From CAYWOS01 sp964459985 (lineage in GTDB: Bacteria; Bacillota; Clostridia; Christensenellales; Aristaeellaceae), in NCBI GenBank assembly GCA_964459985.1, contig CAYWOS010000025.1, forward strand, positions 1 through 33,663: a stretch of DNA of 33,663 nt. The letters run 5' to 3'. A program made the position numbers and the translations under genes. This document shows, in pieces, positions 16,889 to 25,939 of this stretch (position 1 is the first letter of the stretch; every line of letters starts with the position of its first letter). The notes below the pieces were generated by a model, which saw only the letters and a program-made list of their open reading frames with translations, was not told where the DNA came from and searched no databases.

Positions 16889-18004
16889 TCATTTGAGGTT
16901 TTCGGGGTTCAGGCAGTGAAGATCCTCGGGCACGAACTGCCCGTCGCGGCGGATCAGCACGTCGTCAAAGTACATCTCGCCCCCGCCGAACTCGGGCGTC
17001 TGGATGCAGACCAGGTCCCAGTGGATCGCCGATTTGTTGCCGTTGGGGCATTCGTCGTAGCACATGCCGGGCGTGAAATGGAAGGAGCCGGCGATCTTTT
17101 CGTCAAAGAGCGTGTCCAGCATGGCGTGATGGATGAAGGGATTGACGCCGATGGCGAACTCGCCGACGTACCGCGCGCCCGCGTCGGTGTCAAAAATCTT
17201 CTGAAGCAGGTCGGGACGGCTGCCCTCGGACTTGACGATTTTGCCGTTTTCAAAGGTCAGGCGGATGTTCTCGTGGCGCGCGCCCTGATACAGACTGGGC
17301 GCGGTGTAGGCGATCACGCCGTTCACGCTCTCGCGAAGGGGCGCGGTGAAGACTTCGCCGTCGGGGATGTTCATGTTGCCCGCGCACTTGATCGCCGGCA
17401 TACCCTTGATTGAGAACTCAAGATCGCTGCCGTTGCCGGTGATATGCACGCGGTCGGTTTTCTCCATGCGTTTGACCAGCGCGTCCATCGCCCTGTCCAT
17501 CTTGCCGTAGTCCATCGTGCATACGTCGAAATAGAAATCCTCGAACGCCTCGGTGCTCATGCCCGCCTGCTGCGCCATCGCGGGAAGCGGATACCGCAGC
17601 ACCACCCAGCGCGTTTCGGGCACGCGGATTTTGCCGTGCACGAGCTGACCGTATTCCTTGGCGGACAGCGCCTTCTTGGGCGCGGGCACGTCGGCGGACT
17701 CAAAGCAGTTATCGCCGGCGCGCACGCCGATGTACGCCTGACAGTCCTTCATGCGCAGGCTGTCGTACTTCGCCATGAGCGCGAGCTGCTCGCTCGTGCA
17801 GGACATCATCAGCGCGCGCTCGACGGCGGGATCGTGGAGCTGCACCAGCGGGATCGCGCCGGCGGCGTAGGCCGTTTTGACCAGCTCGGCGGTGAACTCG
17901 GCGGGCACGCCGGTCGCTTCGATCAGCACGCGCTCGCCCTTTTTCACGGCGCAGGAATAGTTGATGAGGATATCGGCGAGCTTGACCATTCTCGGATCTT
18001 TCAT
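16889..18004 (-). CDS. M29-family metalloaminopeptidase
   Basis: A 371-residue cytoplasmic aminopeptidase of family M29 (AmpS/PepS/aminopeptidase T group), which removes N-terminal residues from peptides using two metal ions. The expected metal ligands are visible in order: a glutamate in NIPDGEVFTAPLRESVNG, a glutamate in GEFAIGVNP, a histidine in GSFHFTPG, and the histidine and aspartate of AIHWDLV. The length is slightly below the usual ~400. The start overlaps the stop codon of the acyltransferase gene (ATGA), so it is translationally coupled to it and is the last gene of that operon. Confidence 0.92.
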   Translation of the reverse strand: MKDPRMVKLADILINYSCAVKKGERVLIEATGVPAEFTAELVKTAYAAGAIPLVQLHDPAVERALMMSCTSEQLALMAKYDSLRMKDCQAYIGVRAGDNCFESADVPAPKKALSAKEYGQLVHGKIRVPETRWVVLRYPLPAMAQQAGMSTEAFEDFYFDVCTMDYGKMDRAMDALVKRMEKTDRVHITGNGSDLEFSIKGMPAIKCAGNMNIPDGEVFTAPLRESVNGVIAYTAPSLYQGARHENIRLTFENGKIVKSEGSRPDLLQKIFDTDAGARYVGEFAIGVNPFIHHAMLDTLFDEKIAGSFHFTPGMCYDECPNGNKSAIHWDLVCIQTPEFGGGEMYFDDVLIRRDGQFVPEDLHCLNPENLK

Positions 18005-19194
18005 ACGGTTTCTCCTTTATGTTTTACGCGCAGTGCGCGAATGACGGGGCGTTCGAAGGCGAAGGTGACGGCGGCGGCGATGACGAGCGCGCCGGCAAAG
18101 GCGCAGATCGTGAAATTCGTCTGCCACGGCTGCTCGGCGTCGACGTTGGGCGCGTCCGATACGCTCGGCGGAAAGCCCCACGCGCGCAGCCGCGCCGCGA
18201 ATACCTGATGCCACAGATACGTTTGATAGGATACGGCGGCGAGCAGGCGCATGAGCCTGTTGCCGAACAGAAAGCGTACGGCGGGCAGCGAAAAGCACAG
18301 CGACACCATGCCCATGCCGGCGACGGCGGAAAAGCCATAGCGCCGCGCCATCTGCCCGCGCCTGATGTCCTCGTAATCGGCGATGCCCGCCTGATCGCGC
18401 ACCATCATGAGCAGCAGCGCCGCCGCCGTCGCCGCCGCGACGGTGAAAAAGACTTTCGATCGCGCGTCCTGCCGCGTCAGCTTCTTTTTGAGCGCCGCGA
18501 ACGCCGTCGCCGCCGCGAAGCCGTTGGCGTATACGTCAAGGAAGGCGGGCAGTTGATTGACGTACAGCGTGGTGTCCGTCCGCGTCGCCGCGAACGCGCG
18601 GAAGGCGAGTGCGGCGCCCGTCATGCAGCAATACGTCAGGCACGGCTTTCTGCGGAACGCCGCCGCGAGCAGGGGGAAGATCAGGTAAAACTGCATTTCG
18701 ACGGCGACCGTCCACAGCACGCCGTTGATCGGCGAGCGCAGATAGCTGTCGGCGAACAGGTTTTGCGTGAAGGTCAAATGCGCCGCCAGATCGCGCAGCA
18801 TGAAGCCCGCGTCGGTATATTTCCCCTCGGGCAGCGCCGAAAACAAAAGCATGATCGCGACGCACAGCAGATACGACGGCGCGACGCGCGCGAGCCGCCG
18901 GCCGTAAAACGCCCGGACATCCAATTTTGCCTGCGCCCGCGTCAGGGGCAGATATAACAGAAATCCGCTCAAAAGCAGCAGCAGATCGACGCCCATGTAC
19001 CCCGCGCGCAGGTAGGGCTGCAGATTGATCCGCGCGCCGAACGCGTTGAAATCGGGCGCGTACCAGCTGATCTGCCAGATGTGGAACCACGCGACCATGA
19101 GCACGCTGACCGCGCGCACGCCGTCCAGCACGTCGATATGGCGTTCGTCAACGGGCCCGGCGTACGACGACAGCGTGCTTTTGATCCTCTCCAT
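18001..19194 (-). CDS. Acyltransferase family 3 membrane protein (OafA/YrhL-like)
   Basis: A 397-residue integral membrane O-acyltransferase with about ten hydrophobic segments. It opens with HIDVLDGVRAVSVLMVAWFH, where the final histidine is the conserved active-site residue of the family, followed by the YMGVDLLLLLSGFLLY helix and the RRLARVAPSYLL motif. Family members acetylate or acylate cell-wall glycans and surface polysaccharides; the acceptor here is unknown. The gene lies 7 bases after the TPR gene and overlaps the aminopeptidase. Its ribosome site is weak (AAAGG close to the ATG), which fits coupled translation. Confidence 0.9.
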   Translation of the reverse strand: MERIKSTLSSYAGPVDERHIDVLDGVRAVSVLMVAWFHIWQISWYAPDFNAFGARINLQPYLRAGYMGVDLLLLLSGFLLYLPLTRAQAKLDVRAFYGRRLARVAPSYLLCVAIMLLFSALPEGKYTDAGFMLRDLAAHLTFTQNLFADSYLRSPINGVLWTVAVEMQFYLIFPLLAAAFRRKPCLTYCCMTGAALAFRAFAATRTDTTLYVNQLPAFLDVYANGFAAATAFAALKKKLTRQDARSKVFFTVAAATAAALLLMMVRDQAGIADYEDIRRGQMARRYGFSAVAGMGMVSLCFSLPAVRFLFGNRLMRLLAAVSYQTYLWHQVFAARLRAWGFPPSVSDAPNVDAEQPWQTNFTICAFAGALVIAAAVTFAFERPVIRALRVKHKGETV

Positions 19195-19201
19195 CGCGCC
19201 T

Positions 19202-22015
19202 TTATTCCCCGGCGACCCGCGTCATGCGGTAATACACCTTGTTTTTCTCGTGGTACAGCGTGACGGCGTTGTCGTACATCGATTTGATGTTGTAGACGTA
19301 TTTGAGATCGTCCTTGCCCGTGCCCAGATTGACGGCGTAGACGCTGGCGTTGTAGAAGAAGTTTTCACCGCCGATGGTGCAGGTGCCGTCCTCGCGGAAG
19401 GTCATCTCGAAGCCCTTTTCTGTGCGCCACACGCCGATCAGCCGATAGACCGAGCGCACGAGCTTTTTCTCCGTCACATCCTTGTAGTTGGGGATTTCGC
19501 GGTAATAGTACAGCGCGGAAAAGGGATCGCCGTCGGCGTAGAGCTGATTGCCCGCCTGATAGCACGCTTCTTTGTACATTGAAGGGATCTGCTGATACTC
19601 CATCGGCAGGAAGGACTGATCAAGCGCGCCCAGCGCGTCCGCCGCGGCGCGGTAATCGCCGCCCGCCGTCGCCGCTTCGGCGTCGGCAAGCGCCTTGCCG
19701 AAGTAGTTTTCGGCGCAGGCCTTCGCCTGCGAGAGCGAATCCTTGTACGAGCCCAGCGTGTTGAACAGCCGCGACGCCGCGCCCAGATTGCCCCTGTCGC
19801 GCTCCTGCTCCGCCGTTTTGTACGCGCATTCCTTGTAAAGCGCTTCGGCGTCGGCGTAATCGCGGATGGGTTCCAGCAGCGCCGTCGCGCCCGAAAGATC
19901 GCCCGTCTCCAGCGCCGCCTTCGCCTGCTGATACAGGCTTTCTTTGTACTTTTGCTCCGCGTTTTCATACGTGCCGAGCTGGCTGTATTCGGCGGCGGCG
20001 AGCGCGTAATGCCCCTCGTCGAAATACCCCTGCGCGATCAGATACCGCGCGTGCGTCGCGGCGTTGACGGCGCGCTCGTCGTCGCCCAATTCGTTGAGCA
20101 CGGCGAGCGCTTCGATATACTGCCCGTCGATGATCAGCGCGTCCGCCTTTTGCACCTTCGCCTCAATCAGCGTGTCGTCGCTGCCGTTGTAGGCGCCCAG
20201 CGCTTCCAGATCGTCGATCGCGGCGTCAAGATCGCCGGCCGTCATCGCCTGTATCGCGCGGCGGTAGCGAAGCTGTTTGATGTAATCGTCGGCGTCCTTG
20301 TAGCCGGGAATGCTCACGAGCAGATCGAGCGCGCCCGTTTCGTCGCCCGCCGCGATGCGCGCCAGCGCCGGCTGATAGACGCATTCCTTGCGCGCCTCGA
20401 CCGCCTTGTCGTAGAGCGGCGCGCGATCAAAGTACGCCGCCGCGCCCTCGTAGTCGCCCGCCGCCATTTTGTCGGCGCCGAGCAGGTAGTAGCATTCGCC
20501 CATTTTGTCGCGCGCGTCCTGGAAGGAGGTGATTTTCTCGAACATTTCCGCCGCGCGCAGGTAATCGCCGCTTTGCATGGCGATCACCGCCGGGTCGTAC
20601 AGGCACTGCGTGGCGCGGCGGTAGGCGTCGGCGTATTCGCCGGCGAGCAGGAAGTAGTTCGCCGCGTCGTCGTAGAGCTGTTGATCGTAATACTGCTCGC
20701 CCGCGGCGTAATAGGCGATGCGGAGCTGCTGCGCCGCGTCCCGGTAATCGCCGAGCCGGTTCAGATACCCGATCGCCGTGAGCGGATCGCCCGCCTGCAT
20801 CGCCGCCGCCGCCGGGCGCATCAGGCATTCCTTTTCAAGCGTCGCCGCCTGCTCGTAATCGCCCAGCGACAGGAATTTTTCGCGCGCTGCGGCGTACTCG
20901 CCATTTGTCATGAGCGCGTTTCCCCAGTTGTATACGGCGAGACTGCGCCGCGCGGCGGCGTTCTGATAGCGCGGGATTTCCTCGTACAGCGCGATTGCCT
21001 GCTCGTATTCGCCGGCCGCCAGCAGCTTTTCGGCGCGTATATAGCGCGCCTCGCTCGCCTTTTGTTTGCTGTCGGCGTAATCGCCCAGCGCGTCAAAGCC
21101 GTCCTGCGCCACGCGCAGGGAGGTGTACGTCCCGCCCGCGAGCGAGGACAGCGCCGCGCGGTAATCGCATTCCAGCGCGAGCGTCGCGCTGTCGCGGTAA
21201 TCCTCGAGCTGGAGAAAGCCCTGCTTGGCGGCGTCAAAGCGCCCGTTTTCCAACGCCTGATTCGCGGTGTAGTACCTATAGTACGGAATGCCGTGGTGAT
21301 AGGTCAGGTAGGTCAGCCCCGTGAGCGTGACGAGCGTAATGAGCGTCGCCAGAATGATTCTCCTGCGCCTGCGCTTTTTCTTCGCGGCGGCGTCCTTTTC
21401 GACCTGAACGCGTTTTTGTTCCTCGCGCAGGCGGCGCTGCTCCTCCTCGTACCGGCTTTCGCGCTCGAAAATGATGCCTTCGATGGACGCCTCGTTGAGC
21501 TTGGTGAACACCGTGTGCTTATCGCGCAGGCACCGTCGGCATTTTTCGTCCGCCGCCGCGTTGGGACGGCCGCACACGCACACCCAGACGGCGCCCTGAT
21601 CGCTCGGGTACGCGCCGGCGTCGGGCCCGGCCAGCTCGCGCAGCACCTCCAGACGCCCGCCCGAAAGCGGGGCGACGGGGCGATAGGACACCTGATCGGC
21701 GGCGCTCCGCCGCCAGACGGTGTTGTCCTCAAACCAGACCTTTTCGATCTGCACGTCGATCGCCGATGCGGGAACGGCTTCCTCGGCGTCTACGGCAATC
21801 TCGAACGGCCTCCGCCCCTGCGCGGACAGCCCCTGCAAACGCTCGACGTGCCGCGCGATCATGTCGCCCGTTTCGCCGTAGCAAAGCAGGCAGATCTGGA
21901 CGCTCGACACGCCCTTGTCGCACAGGTTGTACAGTTTGAGGGCGCATTGCGGCGCGTCGGCGGTTGGTCTGCGGCAGTACCACAATTCCACCGGGCAGGT
22001 CAGATCAATCTTCAT
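19202..22015 (-). CDS. Zinc-ribbon, single-pass membrane protein with long TPR array and lipocalin-like C-terminus
   Basis: A 937-residue protein of unknown function. Residues 1-140 form a Cys-rich, beta-type region (start MKIDLTCPVELWYC). A zinc ribbon follows with cysteines 146, 148, 159 and 162 (CVC...CRRC). Next come a charged coiled-coil-like stretch (~183-215), a KKKRRRRR stop signal and one membrane helix (~219-239). About 15 TPR-like repeats of the AGDYxxAAxxFxxLGDYxDA type run from ~245 to ~860. The last ~70 residues (LIGVWRTEKGFEMTFREDGTC) look like a lipocalin-type strand pair. Charge distribution predicts the zinc ribbon inside and the TPRs outside. It could be an envelope scaffold or sensor, but nothing shows a reaction. 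Ribosome site GGAGG lies 7 bases upstream. Confidence 0.8.
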   Translation of the reverse strand: MKIDLTCPVELWYCRRPTADAPQCALKLYNLCDKGVSSVQICLLCYGETGDMIARHVERLQGLSAQGRRPFEIAVDAEEAVPASAIDVQIEKVWFEDNTVWRRSAADQVSYRPVAPLSGGRLEVLRELAGPDAGAYPSDQGAVWVCVCGRPNAAADEKCRRCLRDKHTVFTKLNEASIEGIIFERESRYEEEQRRLREEQKRVQVEKDAAAKKKRRRRRIILATLITLVTLTGLTYLTYHHGIPYYRYYTANQALENGRFDAAKQGFLQLEDYRDSATLALECDYRAALSSLAGGTYTSLRVAQDGFDALGDYADSKQKASEARYIRAEKLLAAGEYEQAIALYEEIPRYQNAAARRSLAVYNWGNALMTNGEYAAAREKFLSLGDYEQAATLEKECLMRPAAAAMQAGDPLTAIGYLNRLGDYRDAAQQLRIAYYAAGEQYYDQQLYDDAANYFLLAGEYADAYRRATQCLYDPAVIAMQSGDYLRAAEMFEKITSFQDARDKMGECYYLLGADKMAAGDYEGAAAYFDRAPLYDKAVEARKECVYQPALARIAAGDETGALDLLVSIPGYKDADDYIKQLRYRRAIQAMTAGDLDAAIDDLEALGAYNGSDDTLIEAKVQKADALIIDGQYIEALAVLNELGDDERAVNAATHARYLIAQGYFDEGHYALAAAEYSQLGTYENAEQKYKESLYQQAKAALETGDLSGATALLEPIRDYADAEALYKECAYKTAEQERDRGNLGAASRLFNTLGSYKDSLSQAKACAENYFGKALADAEAATAGGDYRAAADALGALDQSFLPMEYQQIPSMYKEACYQAGNQLYADGDPFSALYYYREIPNYKDVTEKKLVRSVYRLIGVWRTEKGFEMTFREDGTCTIGGENFFYNASVYAVNLGTGKDDLKYVYNIKSMYDNAVTLYHEKNKVYYRMTRVAGE

Positions 22016-22042
22016 GAGTCGGCCTCCGAAAGGCAGGATACA

Positions 22043-23200
22043 TCAGACGCAGTAGATCATGAACGACTGCGCGATCCAGTTGATGTCGAAGGTGATGTAG
22101 AAGGCGATTTTCCTTCCGCCTTCCTCGAGCACATAGGTGAGCACCGCCGTCGTCTGGCTGGTCACCTGCGTGGCGTAGGGCGGGGTGACGCCGTCGCCAT
22201 AGAGGAAGGTGGTGTTTTCGGTGACTTCGCCCTGACCGAACATAAAGCGCTCGCGCACCGACAGATAGGTGTCGCCCACGCGCACGCCGCGCGGCCCGTC
22301 GAAGATGTCGTCGTTCATGGCGAAGGTGTGCGCCGCGATGAACTGCTTGTTCGCGTCATAGCGGAAAATGATCTCGATGCCGTCCCACTGCATAAAGCGC
22401 AGGTTTTCGCCCGTCGAATCGGCCGTCCACGTGTCCGACTGCGCCGCGCCCAGCACCGTCATGGCGCTCTCGGGCGTGAGATCGAGGAAATCCAGATCGG
22501 AGAACTGCAGATCCTCGCGCATGAACGGATCAAGCTCCGCGCCGTTCAGGCTGGTGGGATAGGCGAAGTAATCGCGCGTTTCCTGCAGATCGGCGGCGGC
22601 GTTGACGACGGAAACCACTTCCTCATCGGGCAGCAGGCGGTTCATGCCGCCCACCGTGATGCCCGTAATCAGGCCGTCGGACAAACCGTACAGCACGAAC
22701 GCGCATTCGCTGCCGTCGGGCGATGTTTCAACGGCGTAATGCGTAACGCTCTGCACGCGCTGCCCGTCGCGGACGACGCCGCCGAACTCGACGCCTTCCT
22801 CGATCGTGCCGCTCATGTACAAAAGCGCCTCGTTGTAATTGCCCGCGAGGTTCGGGTTGTCGTTGGGGTAGGTGGCGAGCAGCGCGTTAAGCGAATCGCC
22901 CACCATCAGCCCGCGCGGGCACAGATGCCCGGGCGCGATGTCATAGGACAGCACCGTGGCGTTCTCGCCGAAGGTATCCTCGGCGATCGTCAGCGTGCCG
23001 CCCGCGAAGGTGACCAGCGCGCCCTCGGCTCCGCTGAATGGCTCGACCGAATGCTCGGCGGCGAGCGCCTCGGCCAGCGCGCGGGCGATGTAAATGTCGA
23101 TCTCGCCGACCGACAGCCGGGCGGCCTCTTCGTTTTCCGACGCCAGCGCCGGCGTCAAAAGCAGCGTAAGCGCGATCAGGACGGACAGAAGCTTTTTCAT
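22043..23200 (-). CDS. Secreted protein of unknown function
   Basis: A 385-residue protein with a clear signal peptide (MKKLLSVLIALTLLLTPALA) and no lipobox. The mature part is acidic. It contains two similar motifs, GLMVGDSLNALLATYP (about residue 100) and GVRVGDTYLSVRERF (about residue 295), suggesting a duplicated small alpha/beta domain of the kind seen in SmpA/BamE-like folds (weak resemblance only). I do not recognise a family. AAAGGAG lies 7 bases before the ATG. It lies 27 bases upstream of the TPR gene on the same strand and 45 bases after the phosphorylase, so it is probably in one operon. Confidence 0.75.
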   Translation of the reverse strand: MKKLLSVLIALTLLLTPALASENEEAARLSVGEIDIYIARALAEALAAEHSVEPFSGAEGALVTFAGGTLTIAEDTFGENATVLSYDIAPGHLCPRGLMVGDSLNALLATYPNDNPNLAGNYNEALLYMSGTIEEGVEFGGVVRDGQRVQSVTHYAVETSPDGSECAFVLYGLSDGLITGITVGGMNRLLPDEEVVSVVNAAADLQETRDYFAYPTSLNGAELDPFMREDLQFSDLDFLDLTPESAMTVLGAAQSDTWTADSTGENLRFMQWDGIEIIFRYDANKQFIAAHTFAMNDDIFDGPRGVRVGDTYLSVRERFMFGQGEVTENTTFLYGDGVTPPYATQVTSQTTAVLTYVLEEGGRKIAFYITFDINWIAQSFMIYCV

Positions 23201-23220
23201 GGCGTTTCTCCTTTATCTCA

Positions 23221-23234
23221 TTCCGAATTCGGAA
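23221..23234. promoter_or_regulatory. Perfect 14-bp palindrome between phosphorylase and secreted-protein genes
   Basis: TTCCGAATTCGGAA is a perfect palindrome in the 45-base gap between the two genes. It could be a repressor-binding site, or an RNA hairpin with an AATT loop and a 5-bp stem. There is no U-tract, so it is unlikely to terminate transcription. Confidence 0.4.
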
Positions 23235-23245
23235 GGATGCGCGGT

Positions 23246-24571
23246 TCAGAACACGGTGGTTTCGGTCGCCGTCACGACGCCCAGAATGCGTTTGACGGGC
23301 GGGACGGGCGTATCGGAGAACGAGAGCGCGTCGAGAATGCTTGTTTTCGCTTCCCCGAGCGATCGCGCGTCGCGCGCGTGAATTTCGGCGATTTCCCCGC
23401 CCTTTTCGACGCGGTCGCCGACGCGCTTTTTCATGATGAAGCCGACGGCGGGGTCGATCGCATCGGTCTTGTGCCGCCGCCCCGCGCCCATTTGCTGCGC
23501 GGCGCTGCCCAGCGCCTGCGTGTCCTCGGCGGCGAGAAAGCCGTCCCTTTCGGAGAGGAGCGCGCCGACGACGGGCGCCTGCGGGAGCAGCGAGGGATCG
23601 CGGCACACGCGCGGGTCGCCGCCCTGCGCGGCGATCATTTCGGCAAACTTGTCAAGCCCCGCGCCGCTTCGGAGCGCGCGCTCGATGGCGGCTTCGGCGG
23701 CGTCCGCGCTCTTCTCGACGCCCGATGCCGCGAGCATCCGCGCGCCCAGAAATTTTGAAACATCGTACAAGGGGCCGCGCGCGCGCCCCGAAAGCACGTC
23801 GATGGCTTCAAGAACCTCCAGCGCGTTGCCGATGTGCGAGCCGAGCGGCTCGTCCATCGTCGTGAGCACGGCGGTCACGCTGCGCCCGGCGAGCGCGCCG
23901 ATCTCGACCAGCGATTTCGCGAGCGCGAGCGATTCGTCGAAGGTTTTCATGATGGCGCCCGAGCCGCTTTTTACGTCCAGCACGATGGCGCGCGCGCCGG
24001 CGGCGATCTTTTTGCTTAAGATGCTCGACACGATGAGCGGGAGCGAATCGACCGTGCCCGTCACGTCGCGCAGCGCGTACAGGCGCTTGTCGGCGGGCGC
24101 GAGCTCGGCGCTTTGCCCCACCACGGCGCAGCCCACGCGCCGGACGATATCCACGAATTCTTCCTTGGGGATTTCGACGCGGAAGCCGGGAATGCTTTCC
24201 AGTTTATCGATCGTGCCGCCCGTGTGCCCCAGCCCGCGCCCCGACATTTTGAGCACCTTGCCGCCGCACGCCGCGACAAGCGGCGCGAGCACCAGCGTCG
24301 TGGTATCGCCCACGCCGCCCGTCGAGTGCTTGTCGACCGGCACGCCGTCCACCTCGGGGATCAGATGCGCGCCCGAAAACGCCATGTCCATGGTGAGCCG
24401 CGCCGTCTCGCGCGGCGTCATGCCCATCAGCCGGATCGCCATGAGCATCGCCGCAAGCTGGCAGTCCTCGGTGTCCGGATCGGCGGCGGCCGCGGCGAAA
24501 TCAAGGATCTGCCCGTCGGTCAGCTCTCTGCCGAATTTCTTCGCCTCGATCAGAGGCAGCATATCGATCAT
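23246..24571 (-). CDS. pdp: Pyrimidine-nucleoside phosphorylase
   Basis: A 441-residue enzyme of the thymidine/pyrimidine-nucleoside phosphorylase family, which splits uridine, deoxyuridine or thymidine with phosphate to base plus (deoxy)ribose 1-phosphate. The phosphate-binding KHSTGGVGD is at residues 81-89 and the family signature SGRGLGHTGGT at 110-120. The substrate-side segment LIVSSILSKK follows, and a C-terminal alpha/beta domain with PVVGALLSERDGF is present. The length is standard. The symbol pdp is used because Gram-positive enzymes usually accept both uridine and thymidine; deoA is the alternative. AAGGAG lies 12 bases upstream, and a promoter is seen at 24642-24670. It heads the leftward operon. 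Confidence 0.94.
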   Translation of the reverse strand: MIDMLPLIEAKKFGRELTDGQILDFAAAAADPDTEDCQLAAMLMAIRLMGMTPRETARLTMDMAFSGAHLIPEVDGVPVDKHSTGGVGDTTTLVLAPLVAACGGKVLKMSGRGLGHTGGTIDKLESIPGFRVEIPKEEFVDIVRRVGCAVVGQSAELAPADKRLYALRDVTGTVDSLPLIVSSILSKKIAAGARAIVLDVKSGSGAIMKTFDESLALAKSLVEIGALAGRSVTAVLTTMDEPLGSHIGNALEVLEAIDVLSGRARGPLYDVSKFLGARMLAASGVEKSADAAEAAIERALRSGAGLDKFAEMIAAQGGDPRVCRDPSLLPQAPVVGALLSERDGFLAAEDTQALGSAAQQMGAGRRHKTDAIDPAVGFIMKKRVGDRVEKGGEIAEIHARDARSLGEAKTSILDALSFSDTPVPPVKRILGVVTATETTVF

Positions 24572-24641
24572 CCGAAAAGCGTTCTCCTTCCGCTCATCAG
24601 CCTATTCCTCCGCGCGCGCGGAAGCATAATTGTACGGATAC

Positions 24642-24670
24642 AGTATATCATAGAATCAAGCGGACGTAAA
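24642..24670 (-). promoter_or_regulatory. Promoter of the pdp operon
   Basis: On the minus strand, TTTACG (24665-24670), 17 bases, TATACT (24642-24647), with a TG one base upstream of the -10 box. It drives the leftward operon. For murG on the other strand only a poor match was found (TTGTAC, 15 bases, TAGAAT at 24630-24656), so its promoter is left unassigned. Confidence 0.65.
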
Positions 24671-24694
24671 GCGAAAGTCGCTTCCGCGCCCGCG

Positions 24695-24725
24695 CGGGAA
24701 ATCCGTTTCGCGGCAGGATTTCCCG
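24695..24725 (+). promoter_or_regulatory. Inverted repeat in the murG leader
   Basis: CGGGAAATCC (24695-24704), 11-base loop, GGATTTCCCG (24716-24725): a perfect 10-bp stem about 65 bases before the murG start. No T-tract follows, so it is not an ordinary terminator. It may be an RNA structure controlling murG or a protein-binding site. Confidence 0.5.
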
Positions 24726-24789
24726 GGGGCGATCAAGAATGGATAATGGGCGGCGGCGGGCGCCGTATTCGTTCCGAAGGAGTTTGCGT

Positions 24790-25875
24790 ATGCGCATTGT
24801 ATTGACGGGCGGCGGCACGGCGGGGCATGTCACGCCGCATCTGGCGATCCTTCCCCATCTGATCCGGGAGGGCTATGATATCCACTACATCGGCACCGCC
24901 GACGGCATCGAGCGGCGCATGATGGAAAAATATCCCATGATCACGTATCACGCCGTGCAAAGCGGCAAGCTGCGCCGCTATCACGACTGGAAAAACTTCA
25001 CCGATCCCTTCCGCGTGATCAAGGGCATGGCGGAGGCGTCGCGGCTGATGAAGGAGCTCAGGCCCAACGTCTGCTTTTCCAAGGGCGGCTTCGTGTCGGT
25101 GCCCGTCGTGATCGCCGCCAGGCGGCGCGGCGTGCCCGTTTTATGCCACGAGAGCGATCTGACGCCCGGGCTGGCCAACAGAATCTGTTCGAAATTCGCC
25201 GTCGCCGTGGCGACCACCTTTCCCGAGTGCGCCGAGGCGCTGGGCGGTAAGGGCGTCATGACGGGCACGCCGCTTCGCCCCGAATTGTTCGCGGGCAGCC
25301 GCGAGAAGGGCCTGCGGCTGGCGGGCTTTGCCGGCGGCAAGCCGGTGCTGCTCATGATGGGCGGCTCGTCGGGCGCGCAGGCGGTCAATAAGGCGCTGCG
25401 CGGGGCGCTGCCCGAGCTGCTGCCCGATTTTGATATTCTGCACATCACGGGCAAAGGCAATCTGGACGAGTCGCTCGCCGGCACGGCGGGCTACGCGCAG
25501 TTCGAGTTCCTGTCGGACGAGCTGCCCGACGCGCTCGCCGCGGCCGATTTTATCCTTTCCCGCGCCGGCAGCAACGCGCTGTGCGAGTTTCAGGCGCTCA
25601 AAAAGCCCATGCTGCTCGTGCCGTACCCCAAGGGCGCGAGCCGGGGCGACCAGATCCTCAACGCCGAGAGCTACCGCGCGCGCGGGCTGGCGCACGTCTT
25701 ATTACAGGAAAACCTGACGCCCGATTCGCTTGCCGCCGCGCTGCGCGCGCTGCGCGCCGACGGCGACAACCTGATCGCCGCGCTGGAGAACGCGCCGCCC
25801 GCCGACGGCACCGCGCCCGTCCTCAAGCTCATTCGCGAGATCAGGAAGCCCGACAAGCCGAAAAAGCCGCTTTAA
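24790..25875 (+). CDS. murG: UDP-GlcNAc:lipid I N-acetylglucosaminyltransferase (MurG)
   Basis: A 361-residue glycosyltransferase that adds GlcNAc to lipid I to form lipid II on the inner face of the membrane. The N-terminal glycine-rich loop GGGTAGHVTPH is at residues 7-17, with its catalytic histidine. The second domain begins with the UDP-GlcNAc-binding loop MGGSSGAQAVN (about residue 196) and contains SRAGSNALCEF and the ASRGDQILNA segment typical of a clostridial subgroup. ATG 24790 was chosen for GAAGGAG 7 bases upstream; an in-frame ATG at 24739 lacks a site. It stands alone rather than in a division/cell-wall cluster. It could be the only copy or a second MurG. Confidence 0.92.
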   Translation: MRIVLTGGGTAGHVTPHLAILPHLIREGYDIHYIGTADGIERRMMEKYPMITYHAVQSGKLRRYHDWKNFTDPFRVIKGMAEASRLMKELRPNVCFSKGGFVSVPVVIAARRRGVPVLCHESDLTPGLANRICSKFAVAVATTFPECAEALGGKGVMTGTPLRPELFAGSREKGLRLAGFAGGKPVLLMMGGSSGAQAVNKALRGALPELLPDFDILHITGKGNLDESLAGTAGYAQFEFLSDELPDALAAADFILSRAGSNALCEFQALKKPMLLVPYPKGASRGDQILNAESYRARGLAHVLLQENLTPDSLAAALRALRADGDNLIAALENAPPADGTAPVLKLIREIRKPDKPKKPL

Positions 25876-25905
25876 GCGCTCGGCCTGACTCATTCCGTAC
25901 TATTA

Positions 25906-25930
25906 TTCCGGCGAAACCGCCGGAATTTTT
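25906..25930 (+). terminator. Intrinsic terminator after murG
   Basis: TTCCGGCG (25906-25913), loop AAAC, CGCCGGAA (25918-25925), then T5. It separates murG from the sigma-factor operon. Confidence 0.9.
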
Positions 25931-25939
25931 GCTGTGCGC

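Noticed and set aside
19952..23758. 1268-codon plus-strand reading frame
   Set aside because: It is the mirror of the TPR, secreted-protein and pdp genes, with composition typical of antisense in GC-rich DNA, no ribosome site and no motif.
24628..24656. Possible rightward murG promoter TTGTAC-15-TAGAAT
   Set aside because: The spacer is too short and the -35 match poor; it overlaps the much better leftward pdp promoter.
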